A DNA stretch of 64,000 nucleotides, taken from Cladorrhinum sp. PSN259 (taxonomy: Eukaryota > Ascomycota > Sordariomycetes > Sordariales > Podosporaceae). This document shows positions 11,718 to 22,513 of this stretch, piece by piece (within the stretch, counting starts at the first letter, position 1; each line of letters opens with the position of its first letter). A model generated the notes under the pieces. The model made no database searches and was not told the origin of the DNA. It saw only the letters and a program-made list of their open reading frames with translations. The stretch spans positions 434,001 to 498,000 of the forward strand of contig MU867060.1 in the NCBI GenBank assembly GCA_033725935.1, in the 5' to 3' direction. The position numbers and the translations under genes are program-made.

Positions 11718-12593
11718 TGCGGGCAACGCTGAAACCGAGAGTTCAAAAGTTAACAGTAAGTCAATTAACACGTCGAGCTTGCAGCAAATAGCTTTGGCTG
11801 TCAATCGGCAAGGTGAAGCTCGATGGGGGCTGTTGCTGGTTCGTCGAAACTGGGCAATCGTCAGTGTTGTTGGAGGCTTGATGGGTCCCATCCGCACTCG
11901 GTTGAGCTAACCAAGCAGCAGCCTGACAGGGATGGGTTGGATCCATCTCATGCCTAAGATTTCAGGCCCATAACTACGACGGCGTCTCTCACAAAATTAC
12001 GTCAGCAGAAAGGTTCATGAGAGAGCCTCTGGACACCAATGAAGTTGCCATCTGTGCCTAAGTCCATCGAGCTTTCATCAACATTTTCCGCAACGACTGG
12101 TTTTTAAAATTCGAATGGCACCAGTGTCCCAAGATGAACAAACTCGCAAGGAAATCCCCGCACAGAAGCAACAGCCGTTGCGCCCGTACGGGAGAGTGTT
12201 ACACGGCATCTGGGCTTCACGTCAAGAAAATCATGAGCCGGTTGGTTTGGGTGTCATGCAGCTAAGAATTGCATGAAATGGCTGTAATTGTTTTCTAGCC
12301 TCAACCGGCACTGCTTCTTATTTTCGATCAGAACATTGACAGCCACTTGATTGTTGCCCTTATCGCTGTGTGCAGCTCTAGGTGAAACGAAACGGCAAGG
12401 TCATGTTAGGGCCCGGCTTCTAGGTCATATCGAAACTAACACCTCTGCATGTCCCCGTCAAACAGTCAATACCTCAAGCACTTGCAATAACTAATTATGA
12501 TTGAGACTTTTCTGATCTTTGTGGCACCACAAACTGTTCACAGGATTGATGAATGGGGTGAGCGCCTCTCGATCTGACGACAGGTTTTGTTGA

Positions 12594-12616
12594 GCGGCGC
12601 TTGCCATAAGCGCCGC
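12594..12616. repeat. Perfect 9-bp inverted repeat with 5-nt loop
   Basis: GCGGCGCTT, then the loop GCCAT, then AAGCGCCGC: all nine positions pair. It lies about 1.3 kb upstream of the SOD start and 0.9 kb upstream of the V-ATPase f start. It could be a binding site for a dimeric regulator or simply chance in a long intergenic region. Confidence 0.4.
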
Positions 12617-13586
12617 CCAGAGATCTCCCAACACAGCCCCGGAAACGGCAGGGAGGCATCCGAGCTTCGTGAATTAACCGTTGTTACCACTACAGGTTTC
12701 CCAAGCAGCATGGACATGTTAATGAGCCAAGGGCTTGATCATAAAGACCTTTGCGGTCAAGTTTAGTAAAAATAAACCGAACACGACCTCTGGACGACCT
12801 TTTGCTGAGGTTGCGAACTTGGAACACAGTTGGCTGAAAGCCCCACGCCAGGCCGCCATTCAACACACCTGCATGTTGCGCCCCTCTCTTGCTCACTCGT
12901 AATCCTTTCTGATCTACACTACCCCATCTTGTTCATGACATGGCAAACGGAAAAACAACTCATCAACAGTCATTTCGCAGTTATGCTCAAGCTTGACTGT
13001 ATCTGAAACTCTTGAGTCTTGGGACAATGGAGTTTCTCTTGGATTGGTGCAAGGCAAGGAAGTTAATAGCCAATTATCCCCGACCAAAGATGATCAAAAC
13101 TGGATGCGCCACGGAGTGCACGGAGCGAGAGGCCCGGCGCGGGTGCTGTGCCTCGAAACAAGTTTGGATCTGCAAAAGCATTAACACGTGCGCCCCAAAC
13201 AAATCGCCAACCAAACACAAATCTGGAAGAAGACGGCACCTGGGTGGCGGAAGCACTTTACCACAGATTAAGTCCTCCACCCAAACAATTCAGACCGAGG
13301 CGGCTGCATGATGCAAGGTACATCCACTGCAGGAAGACACCCGGAGCCGAGCATGCCAAGATCAGACAAACTGGCAATTGTGCTGGCCTTTGGTCGTTCG
13401 TCTGAAGAGAGATGTGCATTTTCTGGGCTTCACGCCCATTGAGGTTGTGGGACTGATATGCATACTGGTATCCAGCATTAGGGGACGGTGGGTAGGGATG
13501 CATGTATGAGGAGGACCGGTGAAGGCATGGCGGCACCTGCATGTACCCGACTGGGTTGATTTGCCCCGGCTCTTTCCCGAAATAAA

Positions 13587-13610
13587 CATAAATATAGTTA
13601 TATATATAAA
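13587..13610 (+). promoter_or_regulatory. TATA-rich core promoter candidate for the SOD gene
   Basis: An A/T stretch (ATAAATATAGTTATATATAT then AAACC) lies about 300 bp upstream of the SOD ATG in otherwise mixed sequence. The CT-rich stretch that follows is typical of fungal transcription-start regions. Position and composition are the only support. Confidence 0.4.
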
Positions 13611-13907
13611 CCCCCCGTCATTGCAGTGCCCTTCCTCGCCTTTTGCCTTCTTGTCTTACTTGCACTTGTAATAAAAAGTGAGGACTCTGATCTGCAATTT
13701 ATCAGCTGCATTCGGTCTTTCCTACGCCCATCTCTGTCCACTTGTTCTGAGACGTCTTAGAACAAAGCGAATCTGGGGCAAATCTCACACAACAGTACAC
13801 ACGCTCGCTCAGACGTATTATAAGAGGAACATTCATTGCAACAAGTCTCGCTCGCTCAACCACGCTACACACAAAACTTTCATACAACAACACCAACACA
13901 GCCCAAA

Positions 13908-14865
13908 ATGCGTGTCACTGAGAGCCTCTCGCTTCTGATCGCCGCTGCCGGCACCCAGGTTCTTGCCCAGACCTCAACCTCCACAGTTTCGGCAGCACCA
14001 ACCGCAACTGGGCTTCCAGATACGGGCGTACGTTTTTCTCTCCAAACCCCTCACAAATAGACACAAAAGGCTCACATTCCTTTTCCACGCATAGAAACTC
14101 GGCAATGCCACCGTTGTAACCAACAACCCCGTCGGTGTCGTCTACAAGGCTACCCTCCCCGAGAAGGCCTTCTTCCCTTTTGCCTATCCCGAGGGCGGCA
14201 ACATCCAGGGCGAAGTGTCAGCCGTCGCCGCTGAAGGCGGCACGGGCGTCGTCTTCACCGTCAAGCTGAGCAACTTGCCCAAGGTGGCGGGTATTGACTC
14301 TTTCCGTAAGTCTGATTTTCAGGTCTACACTCATCACGCCCACTTGTATCTAACATTATCATTTCTAGCCTACCACCTCCACGTTCTCCCAGCTGCCGGC
14401 GGCAACTGCACCGCCACACTTGCCCACCTCGACCCCTTTGAGCGCGGCGAGGCCACAGCCTGCAACCCTGATCTCCCGGAGACCTGCCAAACTGGTGATT
14501 TGTCTGGCAAGCACGGCGCCATCAAGCCTGACGCGGAAGGCAAGTTCGAGGCCACCTATACGGATCTCTACTCTTCTACCCTTGAGGGTTTGGGTTCGTT
14601 CTTTGGTAACAGGAGCGTCGTGTTTCACTTTCCCAACAAGACAAGAATTACCTGCGCAGACTTTGCAAAGGTTGAGGGTGGTGCTGTCCTGCCTACCTCG
14701 AACGCTACGGTTCCTCTTCCTACTGGCGGTGCACCTACATCGTCTGTGCCTAGCCCCAGCGGCAGCAGTACTGGTGCCCCGATCTCTGGAGCGGGTGTCA
14801 ACGGGGTCAAGGCTGCTGGGTTGATGGGTGCTGTTGCTGGTATTGCGGTTATGGCTTTGCTTTAG
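13908..14865 (+). CDS. GPI-anchored extracellular copper-only superoxide dismutase-like protein
   Basis: Three exons (13908..14027, 14095..14305, 14369..14865), 275 aa. Introns are 67 and 63 nt with GTACGT and GTAAGT donors, and the second has a CTAAC branch site. The ATG at 13908 was chosen over an in-frame ATG at 13836 because it starts a clean signal peptide (MRVTESLSLLIAAA, cut after VLAQ). The core shows the Cu-ligand motif YHLHV (His113, His115), HLDPFERGE, the LSGKHG loop (His159) and VVFHF (His197), with Cys in TACNP, ETCQT and RITCADF. The zinc loop of ordinary Cu/Zn SOD is not seen, as in fungal cell-surface Cu-only enzymes such as Candida Sod4/5. A Ser/Pro/Thr linker and a hydrophobic C-terminus (AAGLMGAVAGIAVMALL) indicate GPI anchoring. 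Expected role: dismutation of extracellular superoxide at the wall. Confidence 0.85.
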
Positions 14866-15106
14866 GCGGATTGAGTGAGGACAGCGCGGGATTGGGTGAA
14901 AATGCAGTGAATTAGCTGAGATGTTTCACGGGCGTTTTTATTTGCTTTGACTTCTGGAGGGTGGCATGAATATTCCTCTTCATGCCCCTGCCTTGGTATT
15001 AATATGGTCTTTTCTCTTGTGTCCAAGGTAAAGGACCGGAAGAATTGAGGGGTAATGTTTAGTTTTGCCAGTCTTGGAGCTTAATTAAGAAATCTGGTGC
15101 TCAATA

Positions 15107-15268
15107 TTTTTTTTTGGGGGGGGGGGGGGGGGGGGGGGGTTTTTTTTGTTTTTTTTTTTTTTTTTATTAAAATTGGGCCACCGGTAATTGCCTGGAATGG
15201 GGNNNNNNNNNNCCGCCCCCGCCCCCGCCCCCCCCCCGCCCCGCCGCCCCCCCCCCCCCCCGCCCGCG

Positions 15269-15312
<44 letters not shown>
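15107..15312. other. Assembly gap (10 N) flanked by long homopolymers
   Basis: A run of T is followed by about 24 G, further T runs, a short unique piece, ten N at 15203-15212, then about 100 bases almost entirely of C. The pattern suggests an unresolved poly-G/poly-C locus where reads failed, with low-quality flanks. Frames crossing it (poly-Gly or poly-Pro) are artefacts. Confidence 0.9.
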
Positions 15313-15316
<4 letters not shown>

Positions 15317-15410
15317 CAGTGGTCACGGTGTTTGAAGTGTTAAAATGGAGGCAACGTGAATTGACGGTCAAGGGTGTGGGCGTAGGAGTTTGTCAAATTT
15401 ACAGTCTACT

Positions 15411-15444
15411 TTGGATGTTAATGGATGTTAATGGATGTTAATGG
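15411..15444. repeat. Short tandem repeat, 10-bp unit
   Basis: About 3.3 copies of ATGGATGTTA in direct succession immediately downstream of the homopolymer block. This is a minor satellite-like repeat of unknown role. Confidence 0.7.
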
Positions 15445-18400
15445 TTTATGGCTGAAAAAAAAAACATCAGTTACGATGCATGAGAATGGTATGATAAGTA
15501 ATGATGGGTGAGATGACGGTTAGAGTGATGAGGGTGAAAATGAGGGTGATGGTAGCAGTGGTGGTGAGAGGCCTACCGAATTGTCCAAAGCTATGTCCGA
15601 ATTTGAGCCTTGCTGAAGAATCGAGCCAGTCCGTGTCAGTCGGCCCGCCATGCATATTTTGTGGCAGGCCACTTTACGCACGGTATCTGCGGTTCTGTTG
15701 ATCAGAATTCCATGGGTTGCTCTGGGCCTTTTCCCCATGGTGAGCCTGATTTTTGGTCGGGGTTGATCATCAGGCAAGAAAATCGGCCGACTGCGGTCAT
15801 GATCAGGTTGGACAAGCAAGGCTTTTTAGGGACTGACAGATCGGGCCGTCGCGGATGGTGGAGATGGTGGGTGGGTGGGTGGGTGCGGTGAATGTGAGTG
15901 TGGGTGGGCATGGACGGATATCGTCTGATCTTGCAGCAAGGCAAGGTTTTGTGATTACACAAGAAAGTTTTGAAAGGTCCTCGATGGAGTTCGTGGGGTT
16001 GCTGTTTTTGCCGATGCCAAAGAAGAGGGAATGTCTCACCGCCATGGGCTGATGAATGATGATCATTACATGGACGGCCTGCTAAGAATCGCTGTGTTAT
16101 TGCTAGTAAAAAGTATCAAGTCTTTTTCAACAAGACCGACAAGAGCCTGTTTTGAAAGTTGAGCTTGGTGGACATGGTGGATGATGAGCTGGGGGGTGCC
16201 TGGTTTGGCGGTCGATCATTCAGGGGACTCTGGGGAATTGGGTGGACAGTGGACACAGCGGCCACGGGGGTTGACTCCGCTGTGGAGCTCGGGATCGACC
16301 GCCGAGAGATCCTTGTTGGGACAACAAACTTTCGTTGCCGACCACTCACCACTTTCAAACTCATCACGCCTGCTGAGTACCATCGATACGGAACTGAAGG
16401 ATTTTGTGCTCGTTGAATTATTGCGCGGCTACTTGGGGGGTTCACGAAGAAAGGGCCACGTCCGCGACTCGAAAATGGGAAACAATAGATATTGGTGAGG
16501 GTTCCCAGACGGAGGAGTGCCGAATGACAACCGTGCCGCCCAGGTACACTGCCGATCATTCTTGGTTCAGCTCTTTAGGTGTTGCCGGATCTGACCCAGA
16601 CTACACTCGATTATTGACGCCAACACGATGCCATGCTACATGTGAGTGGCCCATGGAGGCTGAGAGGATGCGATTCGGCCGAGATTGTGGACGGGCATCA
16701 CCTCTGAGATTTGGCCGCTCGAGATACCTGGCTGGCTGAAAATGTCACGAGAATCGAAAAAGAACCCTGGACCGTGGCTGCCATTCTCCCTTCAGTCCAA
16801 GCTTGATTCCTCACCGAACCCGCCATCTCTCATTATCTATCAGATCACCATGGAGCAGCTAAATACCACCCATACCAATGGCACCTTGACGGCGACGATC
16901 TTCTTCAGGGACGAATTTGCTCTCGTACGACATCACACACCTGCCAGCCCGCCGTTGCGGATGCGTCCCAGGGGCATGACCATCTTGTATGCCGCTACGA
17001 TGACGATTGCCGACAGATTGATCTGCAGGAAGGATGACCGGGCTAGCCCTGTGGGCTAGACTCGATAGCAATTTTTACATCTTGGCCCATAGCTACCAAC
17101 TGCAGCATCGACGTGACCCCCTCTTGCCGAAAAGAGCCCATGACAAACCTCGAGAACGAATCATCTTTCAGCTCCTGCACTTGATATCGGCGATACTGGC
17201 TGCCTCGGGGAGCTGTGAAGCCCGCAGACTTCCTATCAAGGAAGTCGATATTATAACTGGTAACCGTCTTCATCTGGTATTCCGCAACGGGATTGTAAGG
17301 TTTGCTGCCCTATCCGTTGATCATTCCCCTGACAAGACTGATCAATACCAATCCAAGTGTCTAAGCATGTGAGCACACCTTGTTCAGCGGTGACGGCTTG
17401 ACTGAGACATCGGGGAAGCTAGGCATGCTCGCCCGGTCATAATGAGTCTTCGTGAGGGCCTTACTAGAGGTGCCGAGAGAGGCACAACAGTTTGGGTGAT
17501 GTCCAGCCCCGTTGCTTGCTCATCATTTCAGTATCCTTGATACCGGGCACCGTGCTGCGAGTCGGTCCGTTGAGTTCACTCATGGATTTTCATCGGCTTG
17601 CAAGCTTGCCGCTAAAGCGGAAGCAGACGGATAGGATGATGAAATCCCAACCCTTACTCACTCAGACTAAGGAACTGGCGACTGGGAGCTATGCATGGTT
17701 CTTGACGGTATCTGAGACCTTCAACAACGGTGAATTTCATGACCAAAGCCTTACCCCACAAGACATCAACAGAATCAAGACATAGGCTGAAGATCAAAGG
17801 TTCACCCCCCACCCTCGGGGACCTACCATCACGATTCTATCACGAAGTTGCATCCTGTTTCCCTCAATCTCTTTCGAACTTGTCCCATTCGGATTCTTCA
17901 AGCTATCCGAGGTTTCCGAGGTACCGATCCGGTGGCGGCACATTCGTGTGAGGAATTGGGCATAGAAGTTGGACGAATCAGCGGAGGAGTTCAGCTCGAG
18001 TGAAGTCAATTTCATAATTCTCTGGCAATATTAGTCACGCCACTTGGCTATCATGCAGGTTCTTCATATGATGATGTGCATCAAGGACCTCGATGAGGAA
18101 CTGGTACAGGATCTTACTACTAGTCCCAAAAGTACGACCTACCCCAATCAGTTCAGCAAGTCATGGGTCCTGATGAGCTAGATAACTTGGTAAATACTTC
18201 GGCGACTGATCACCGAGGGATGCTAATCCCATTTTCCCAGACTCCATGCCGAAGATAGTCACAATGCCCCCCCCCCTATGGTAAAGAACCACCCACCCTC
18301 AACACCCGGACCATCTCCGCTGCAAGGAGGGTGGTGTAATATAGGTTACATTCGATCATGGCATCAGTGAGGGTGTATTCCTGTGCCCATGTCAACGGGG

Positions 18401-18536
18401 CGATAAGAGATGTGAAGAGCATTCCCCTGGATACAAGTACTTAAGTCTCCTGGGAAGACCTCCCAAGCTCAGATTAGTTCAGAAGATCTATCACACACCA
18501 ACGCATTTCACCATAACTCACATCAATCTCACCATC

Positions 18537-20656
18537 ATGCCTAGGCCAAGCCTTCTTGTCCGTTTCTCCGAGCGGAGGCATCGCAAGCGTGCTAGCGAAC
18601 CCAATGTCAACGCCAACCCCCACAAACAAGCCTCTTCATCACCCGTGGTCACGCCAGCACCAACACCAGCAGCAGTTCCTCCCAAGGTCAAACACTCGAG
18701 ACACCGGTCCTTAGCTTCCATCACCTGTAAGGATTCGAGATCATCCCGCTGCTCCTAATGAAAAAAAAGTCCTCGGAAACTGACCACCAGACGATGATCG
18801 ACTTAGCCATCCTTCAAGCGGTGGACCGTCACTCCGCTCACTTTCAACGACCACAAGCCCAGCCTACACCTCTCCTCGACCCTTACCCCAAACCGGTGGA
18901 ACTCATTCGCCGGGAAGAGTACCCCCACATGAACAACAGTTCGTTCGCCCCATTCCCCCTTCCCATACATTTTCACCCTTCTGACTAAACCCAATCAGGC
19001 ACATACCTCGACCACGCAGGCACGACAATCTACGCCACCTCCCTCATCAAGCGCTTCTCCACCCTCCTTCAAGAGAACCTATACGGAAACCCCCACTCAG
19101 TCAACGGTCCCGCCAAGCTATCAGGCAACGTCGTTGATTCCGTCCGTCTCAAGACCCTACAGTTCCTAGGTGCCGATCCGGCTCACTTTGACCTAGTCTT
19201 CACAGCAAACGCCACAGCTGCTATCAAGCTCGTAGCGGATTCCTTCCGTGACCTAGCCGAACAGACGCGTTCGGGTACCTTTTGGTATGGCTATCACAGA
19301 GACGCCCACACCAGCCTCGTCGGCGTCAGGGAATTGACTTCCCACTCTGAGTCGAGGTGCTTCAAGGACGATTTGGAGGTAGAGCAGTGGCTTGATGAGC
19401 AGAGTGAAGCTGAAGAAGGAAACCTGGGATTATTCGCCTGGCCTGGTCAGTCGAATCTGACCGGAAGAAGATTGCCGCTCTCAGATTGGGCTGGTAGAGT
19501 CAGGCATGGAGGAAGAGGGAAGGGTACTTATACCCTTTTGGACGGCGCGGGGTTGGCTATGACGGGGGATATGAGGAGAGTTTTCGAGAAGCCGGATGAG
19601 GCGCCTGATTTCACATGCTTGAGTTTTTACAAGGTGTTTGGGTTCCCTGATTTGGGTGGGTTGGTTGTTAGGAGAGAGTCGGGACATGTTTTGGCGCTCA
19701 GGAGGTACTTTGGGGGTGGGACGGTGTCGATGGTTAGTACTATTGGGAGGGCTTGGCATTTGAGTAAAGGATTGGAGCAACAGAATCCTGGACTGATCGG
19801 GGAAGGTGGGGATGGTGTTGGGAAGGATGCTGGTGGCGGTTTACATGAGGGGCTGGAAGATGGGACTTTGCCGTTTCACAGTATCTTGGCTTTGGGAGAG
19901 GCGATGGATGTTTTCAAGGAGTTGTTTGGGTCTATGGAGAATGTGTCGAGGCATACGACCGCTTTGGTGATGAGGCTGTACCAGGGGATGAAAGAGATGA
20001 GGTATGCGAATGGGCAGCCTGTTTGCAAGATTTATATGGATGAGGGGTATGGTGATCCGACAAGACAGGGGGCAACGGTGGCGTTTAATGTTTTTAGGGC
20101 TGATGGAAGGTATGAGTCTTATGCAAAGGTTGAGGGGTTGGCAAATGAGAGAGGCATTTATGTGCGATCTGGAGGTATGTTTTCCTTTTACCGAGAGTGT
20201 GGGGCCGGTGGGATGGGGAAAAGGGGTAATGTTTATGCTGACTTGTTTTGACGCATAGGTATCTGTTGCCCCGGCGGTATATTTACAGCGCTTCAGTATG
20301 AGCCATGGCAGCTCAACAGGGCGAGGTCTGCTGGACATCATTGTGGTCCCAATGGATTGAGCATCATCAACGAACTTCCAACTGGGTGCGCTATAATTCT
20401 TGTCTTTCAGACACACAAATTTATTGATACTTGATACTAACATCCTATTTCTAGTGTTGTGAGGGCAAGTCTGGGTGCGATGAGCACCGTGAAGGACGTT
20501 GACGCCTTTCTTGCTTTTTTGCATAAAACGTTTGTCGCACCAGAGTCCAGCCGAGTACGAACCAGCAGCTCCAGCACTTCAGGTTCATTTCAGCAGACAG
20601 CGGATCATGGACTATTTGATGATCACATGTCGCAGGTTACTGCATGCTGCGCTTGA
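18537..20656 (+). CDS. Molybdenum cofactor sulfurase-like PLP protein (aminotransferase class V), no MOSC domain
   Basis: Five exons (18537..18726, 18807..18938, 18999..20174, 20259..20385, 20455..20656), 608 aa. The family signature is strong from residue 110: YLDHAGTTIYA, NLYGNPHS, FDLVFTANATAAIKLV, the PLP-lysine motif SFYKVFG (Lys319), GGLVVRRE, YFGGGTVSM, and near the end RSGGICCPGG and VVRASLGAMST. NifS-like enzymes of this kind take sulfur from cysteine; Moco sulfurases (Aspergillus hxB) pass it to the cofactor of xanthine dehydrogenase-type enzymes. Unlike HxB/MOCOS, this protein ends about 80 residues after the last NifS motif, so the C-terminal MOSC domain is absent. The first 60 residues are basic and Ser/Pro-rich, and the first intron is the least certain part of the model. 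Intron 4 uses a weak GTGCGC donor. It may be a paralogue with another acceptor. Confidence 0.8.
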
Positions 20657-21234
20657 GTTCTTTTTCTTTTATTACTACCAGTCATGGCGGGTAATTGATG
20701 AGGGATGTGTAGGTGATGAGGTCTGGGTAATGAGGCGTTGGACTGTAATTAATGCTTATCTGGCTGGCCAGAAGGGGGTAGTATTGAAAAATAAAAACAG
20801 GTGATTCAAAACTACTGTTTTTCTGTTGCCCATCTTCTTTCACCCCTAAATTAGATCACTTACTGAGGTTTAGGGTTACTGTATCATCAGCTCACTGTAA
20901 CTGCACTAACAATTTTTGTAGTGACACAACCCACCAGACGAATCACGCGAGAGCATCCTCCATCCTCCCTCACTCCAACAATACTGTCCATCACAGTCAC
21001 CACTTCTAGTCATTTCACGTTCCACAAATAGCTGCTCAACTGAATCCATTCCTGCAGAGCCACTCATATTCCTGTTTTAGTTCATTATTTTTATCATTTG
21101 CCCTCACCCCATCACTCTGAAACGTCATTGTCCGATCATCGGCAAAGCTATTCTCATACATTATCAATCGCTCTGTCATCACCACGAACGGAGCAACCAA
21201 CCAACGACGGTCACACATACATACGTTCTAAAAC
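20657..21234. other. Intergenic region upstream of the DUF202 gene
   Basis: About 580 bp between two genes on the same strand. It should hold the 3' UTR of the PLP protein and the promoter of the DUF202 gene. No recognisable gene or strong motif was seen. Confidence 0.5.
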
Positions 21235-22478
21235 ATGGCGTCTATTCTGGAGGTTCGTGTGGTTCACTCTCATTTCCTTATCTCCCTAAACTCCCTAAAC
21301 TCCCTTTATAGTTACACGTAGATGTATAATCCATGCTCACACTCAGCTCACTCACAATCATGAACTATAGGCCCTCCATCCACACCCAGAAGATAGGCTG
21401 CACATGCGCATGCACAGGGCGAGGTCGGTGGTGCTGACGAGTCAAGAGTGAGTATGACTTCATTCTCAGAAAATTTCGGCTCATCGCTCCGTTGTTCCGA
21501 TTACCACAACCCTTGTACGACACACACACACACAAATCACCCCTTTTATCCTGTTTCGAGGTCATGGTGTGTGAAGGGGGATGTTCTATGTTGGTACTCG
21601 GGCCTTCTCGAACGGGATATATGCAGCAGAGGACAGCAGAGGTATCATCCCCTTTTCAGCGCCGCCGCGATCCTGCAGTTCATGTGTGTGTTGCGTGCCG
21701 TTCCCCGCACAAATCGATCATTGATGACTGGTCCGGCTGTGAGCTGTCAAAAAAGAACCCTCTCCACGCACATACATACAAACGGCTCGGCAGGCAAGAA
21801 CGGGAGTGTGAAGTGTGGGGTGTGAGGATGTGTGTGTGTGTGTGTGTGTGTATGTGTGTGTGTGTTCGGGCACGGAGAGAACACGGAATTCACGGCGAAG
21901 AAAATGGGAAGGTCACCTCGGGCCCGAAACTCAACTCCCTCTTCACTCTTGCCAAATTCGGAAGTGAAGCGTTTTTAGGGGCGAATTTCTATTGTTTCTA
22001 TTCTCAAACAAGGAACTTCTAGGACTCCACTTCATAAAATCTCGATCGAAATCTGTCTATGTACACTTGCTGACTCGGCTACAGGTTAGTAGAGATCCGC
22101 GCCGCCCAGCGCACGTTTGAAGGCGCATACATGCGCACCGCTCTATCGCAATTCTCGTTTGCGCTGGTTATTCTAAAGATTTTCACGTCAGAATTCTATC
22201 CCATCGGTGCGCTATTTGCGTGCTACGGCGCATCTATTCTGCTGGTCGCCATCTACAGAAGGTACGAGGGCAACAGGCAATTCTTCGATTCCGTGGAAAG
22301 CGAGGATGAAGATTTTGATCAGCCAGACGGGCAGGGAGGCAGCCTGAGCGGTCGGCGAAGGACTCTAGTGGTCAAGAAAAAGTTCAGGACGAGTGGAAAC
22401 AGCGTTGCGTTGCTTGTGCTGTTGAGTTTGTCTAGTTACGTAGCTTTGATGGTTTTGTTGTCGAGGCTTGTCAAATAA
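21235..22478 (+). CDS. DUF202-domain membrane protein (YidH-like), 162 aa
   Basis: Three exons (21235..21252, 21371..21447, 22085..22478). The first exon is 18 nt (MASILE). The middle exon keeps the frame and ends with a GTGAGT donor, and its join rebuilds SQELVEIRAAQRTFEGAY. The DUF202 core follows: the basic RAAQRTFEGAYMRTALSQF, then two membrane helices (SFALVILKIF and IGALFACYGASILLVAIYRR). An acidic loop (SVESEDEDFDQPDGQ) and a third helix (VALLVLLSLSSYVALMVLL) close the protein. The family is membrane-embedded and of unknown biochemical role; fungal members are often placed at the vacuole. Intron 2 is 637 nt, far longer than any other intron here, and holds a (TG)n tract. Exon 3 is certain; the two short 5' exons are a good but unproven fit. 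Confidence 0.75.
21282..21306. repeat. CTCCCTAAA tandem repeat within intron 1
   Basis: Two complete 9-bp copies and a partial third lie inside the first intron of the DUF202 gene. They resemble, but are not, the fungal telomere repeat CCCTAA, so a telomeric origin is unlikely. Confidence 0.6.
21829..21864. repeat. (TG)n microsatellite in a long intron
   Basis: About 18 TG units with one TA interruption inside the 637-nt second intron of the DUF202 gene. Intronic TG/GT tracts can affect splicing; here this is only a possibility. Confidence 0.85.
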
Positions 22479-22481
22479 GCA

Positions 22482-22513
<32 letters not shown>

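Larger units (their letters stand above)
11718..13907. other. Divergent intergenic region between V-ATPase f and SOD genes
   Basis: About 2.2 kb serving as upstream sequence for both neighbours. It contains a perfect 9-bp hairpin (12594-12616) and a TATA-rich stretch about 300 bp before the SOD ATG. Open frames up to 99 codons are present, but none shows a recognisable domain or splice structure, and I see no RNA gene. Confidence 0.5.
14866..18536. other. Gene-poor region between SOD and Moco-sulfurase-like gene
   Basis: About 3.7 kb. It holds the assembly gap and homopolymer block (15107-15312), a 10-bp tandem repeat (15411-15444), a GGGT microsatellite near 15867-15890 and many short unrelated frames. 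No coding region with family resemblance was found. Degraded relics cannot be excluded by eye. Confidence 0.5.

Noticed and set aside
15081..15441. Poly-Gly and poly-Pro frames on both strands
   Set aside because: They translate the homopolymer and N-gap region and are an assembly artefact.
16116..16559. 147-codon minus-strand frame in the gene-poor region
   Set aside because: Ser/Pro/Arg-rich, with overlapping open frames on the other strand and no motif or splice context.
21282..21306. Possible interstitial telomeric repeat
   Set aside because: The unit is CTCCCTAAA (9 bp), not the hexamer CCCTAA, and there are fewer than three copies.
21492..22022. 176-codon frame including a (TG)n-encoded Cys/Val run
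   Set aside because: It lies inside the long DUF202 intron, the Cys/Val stretch is encoded by the microsatellite, and no family resemblance is visible.
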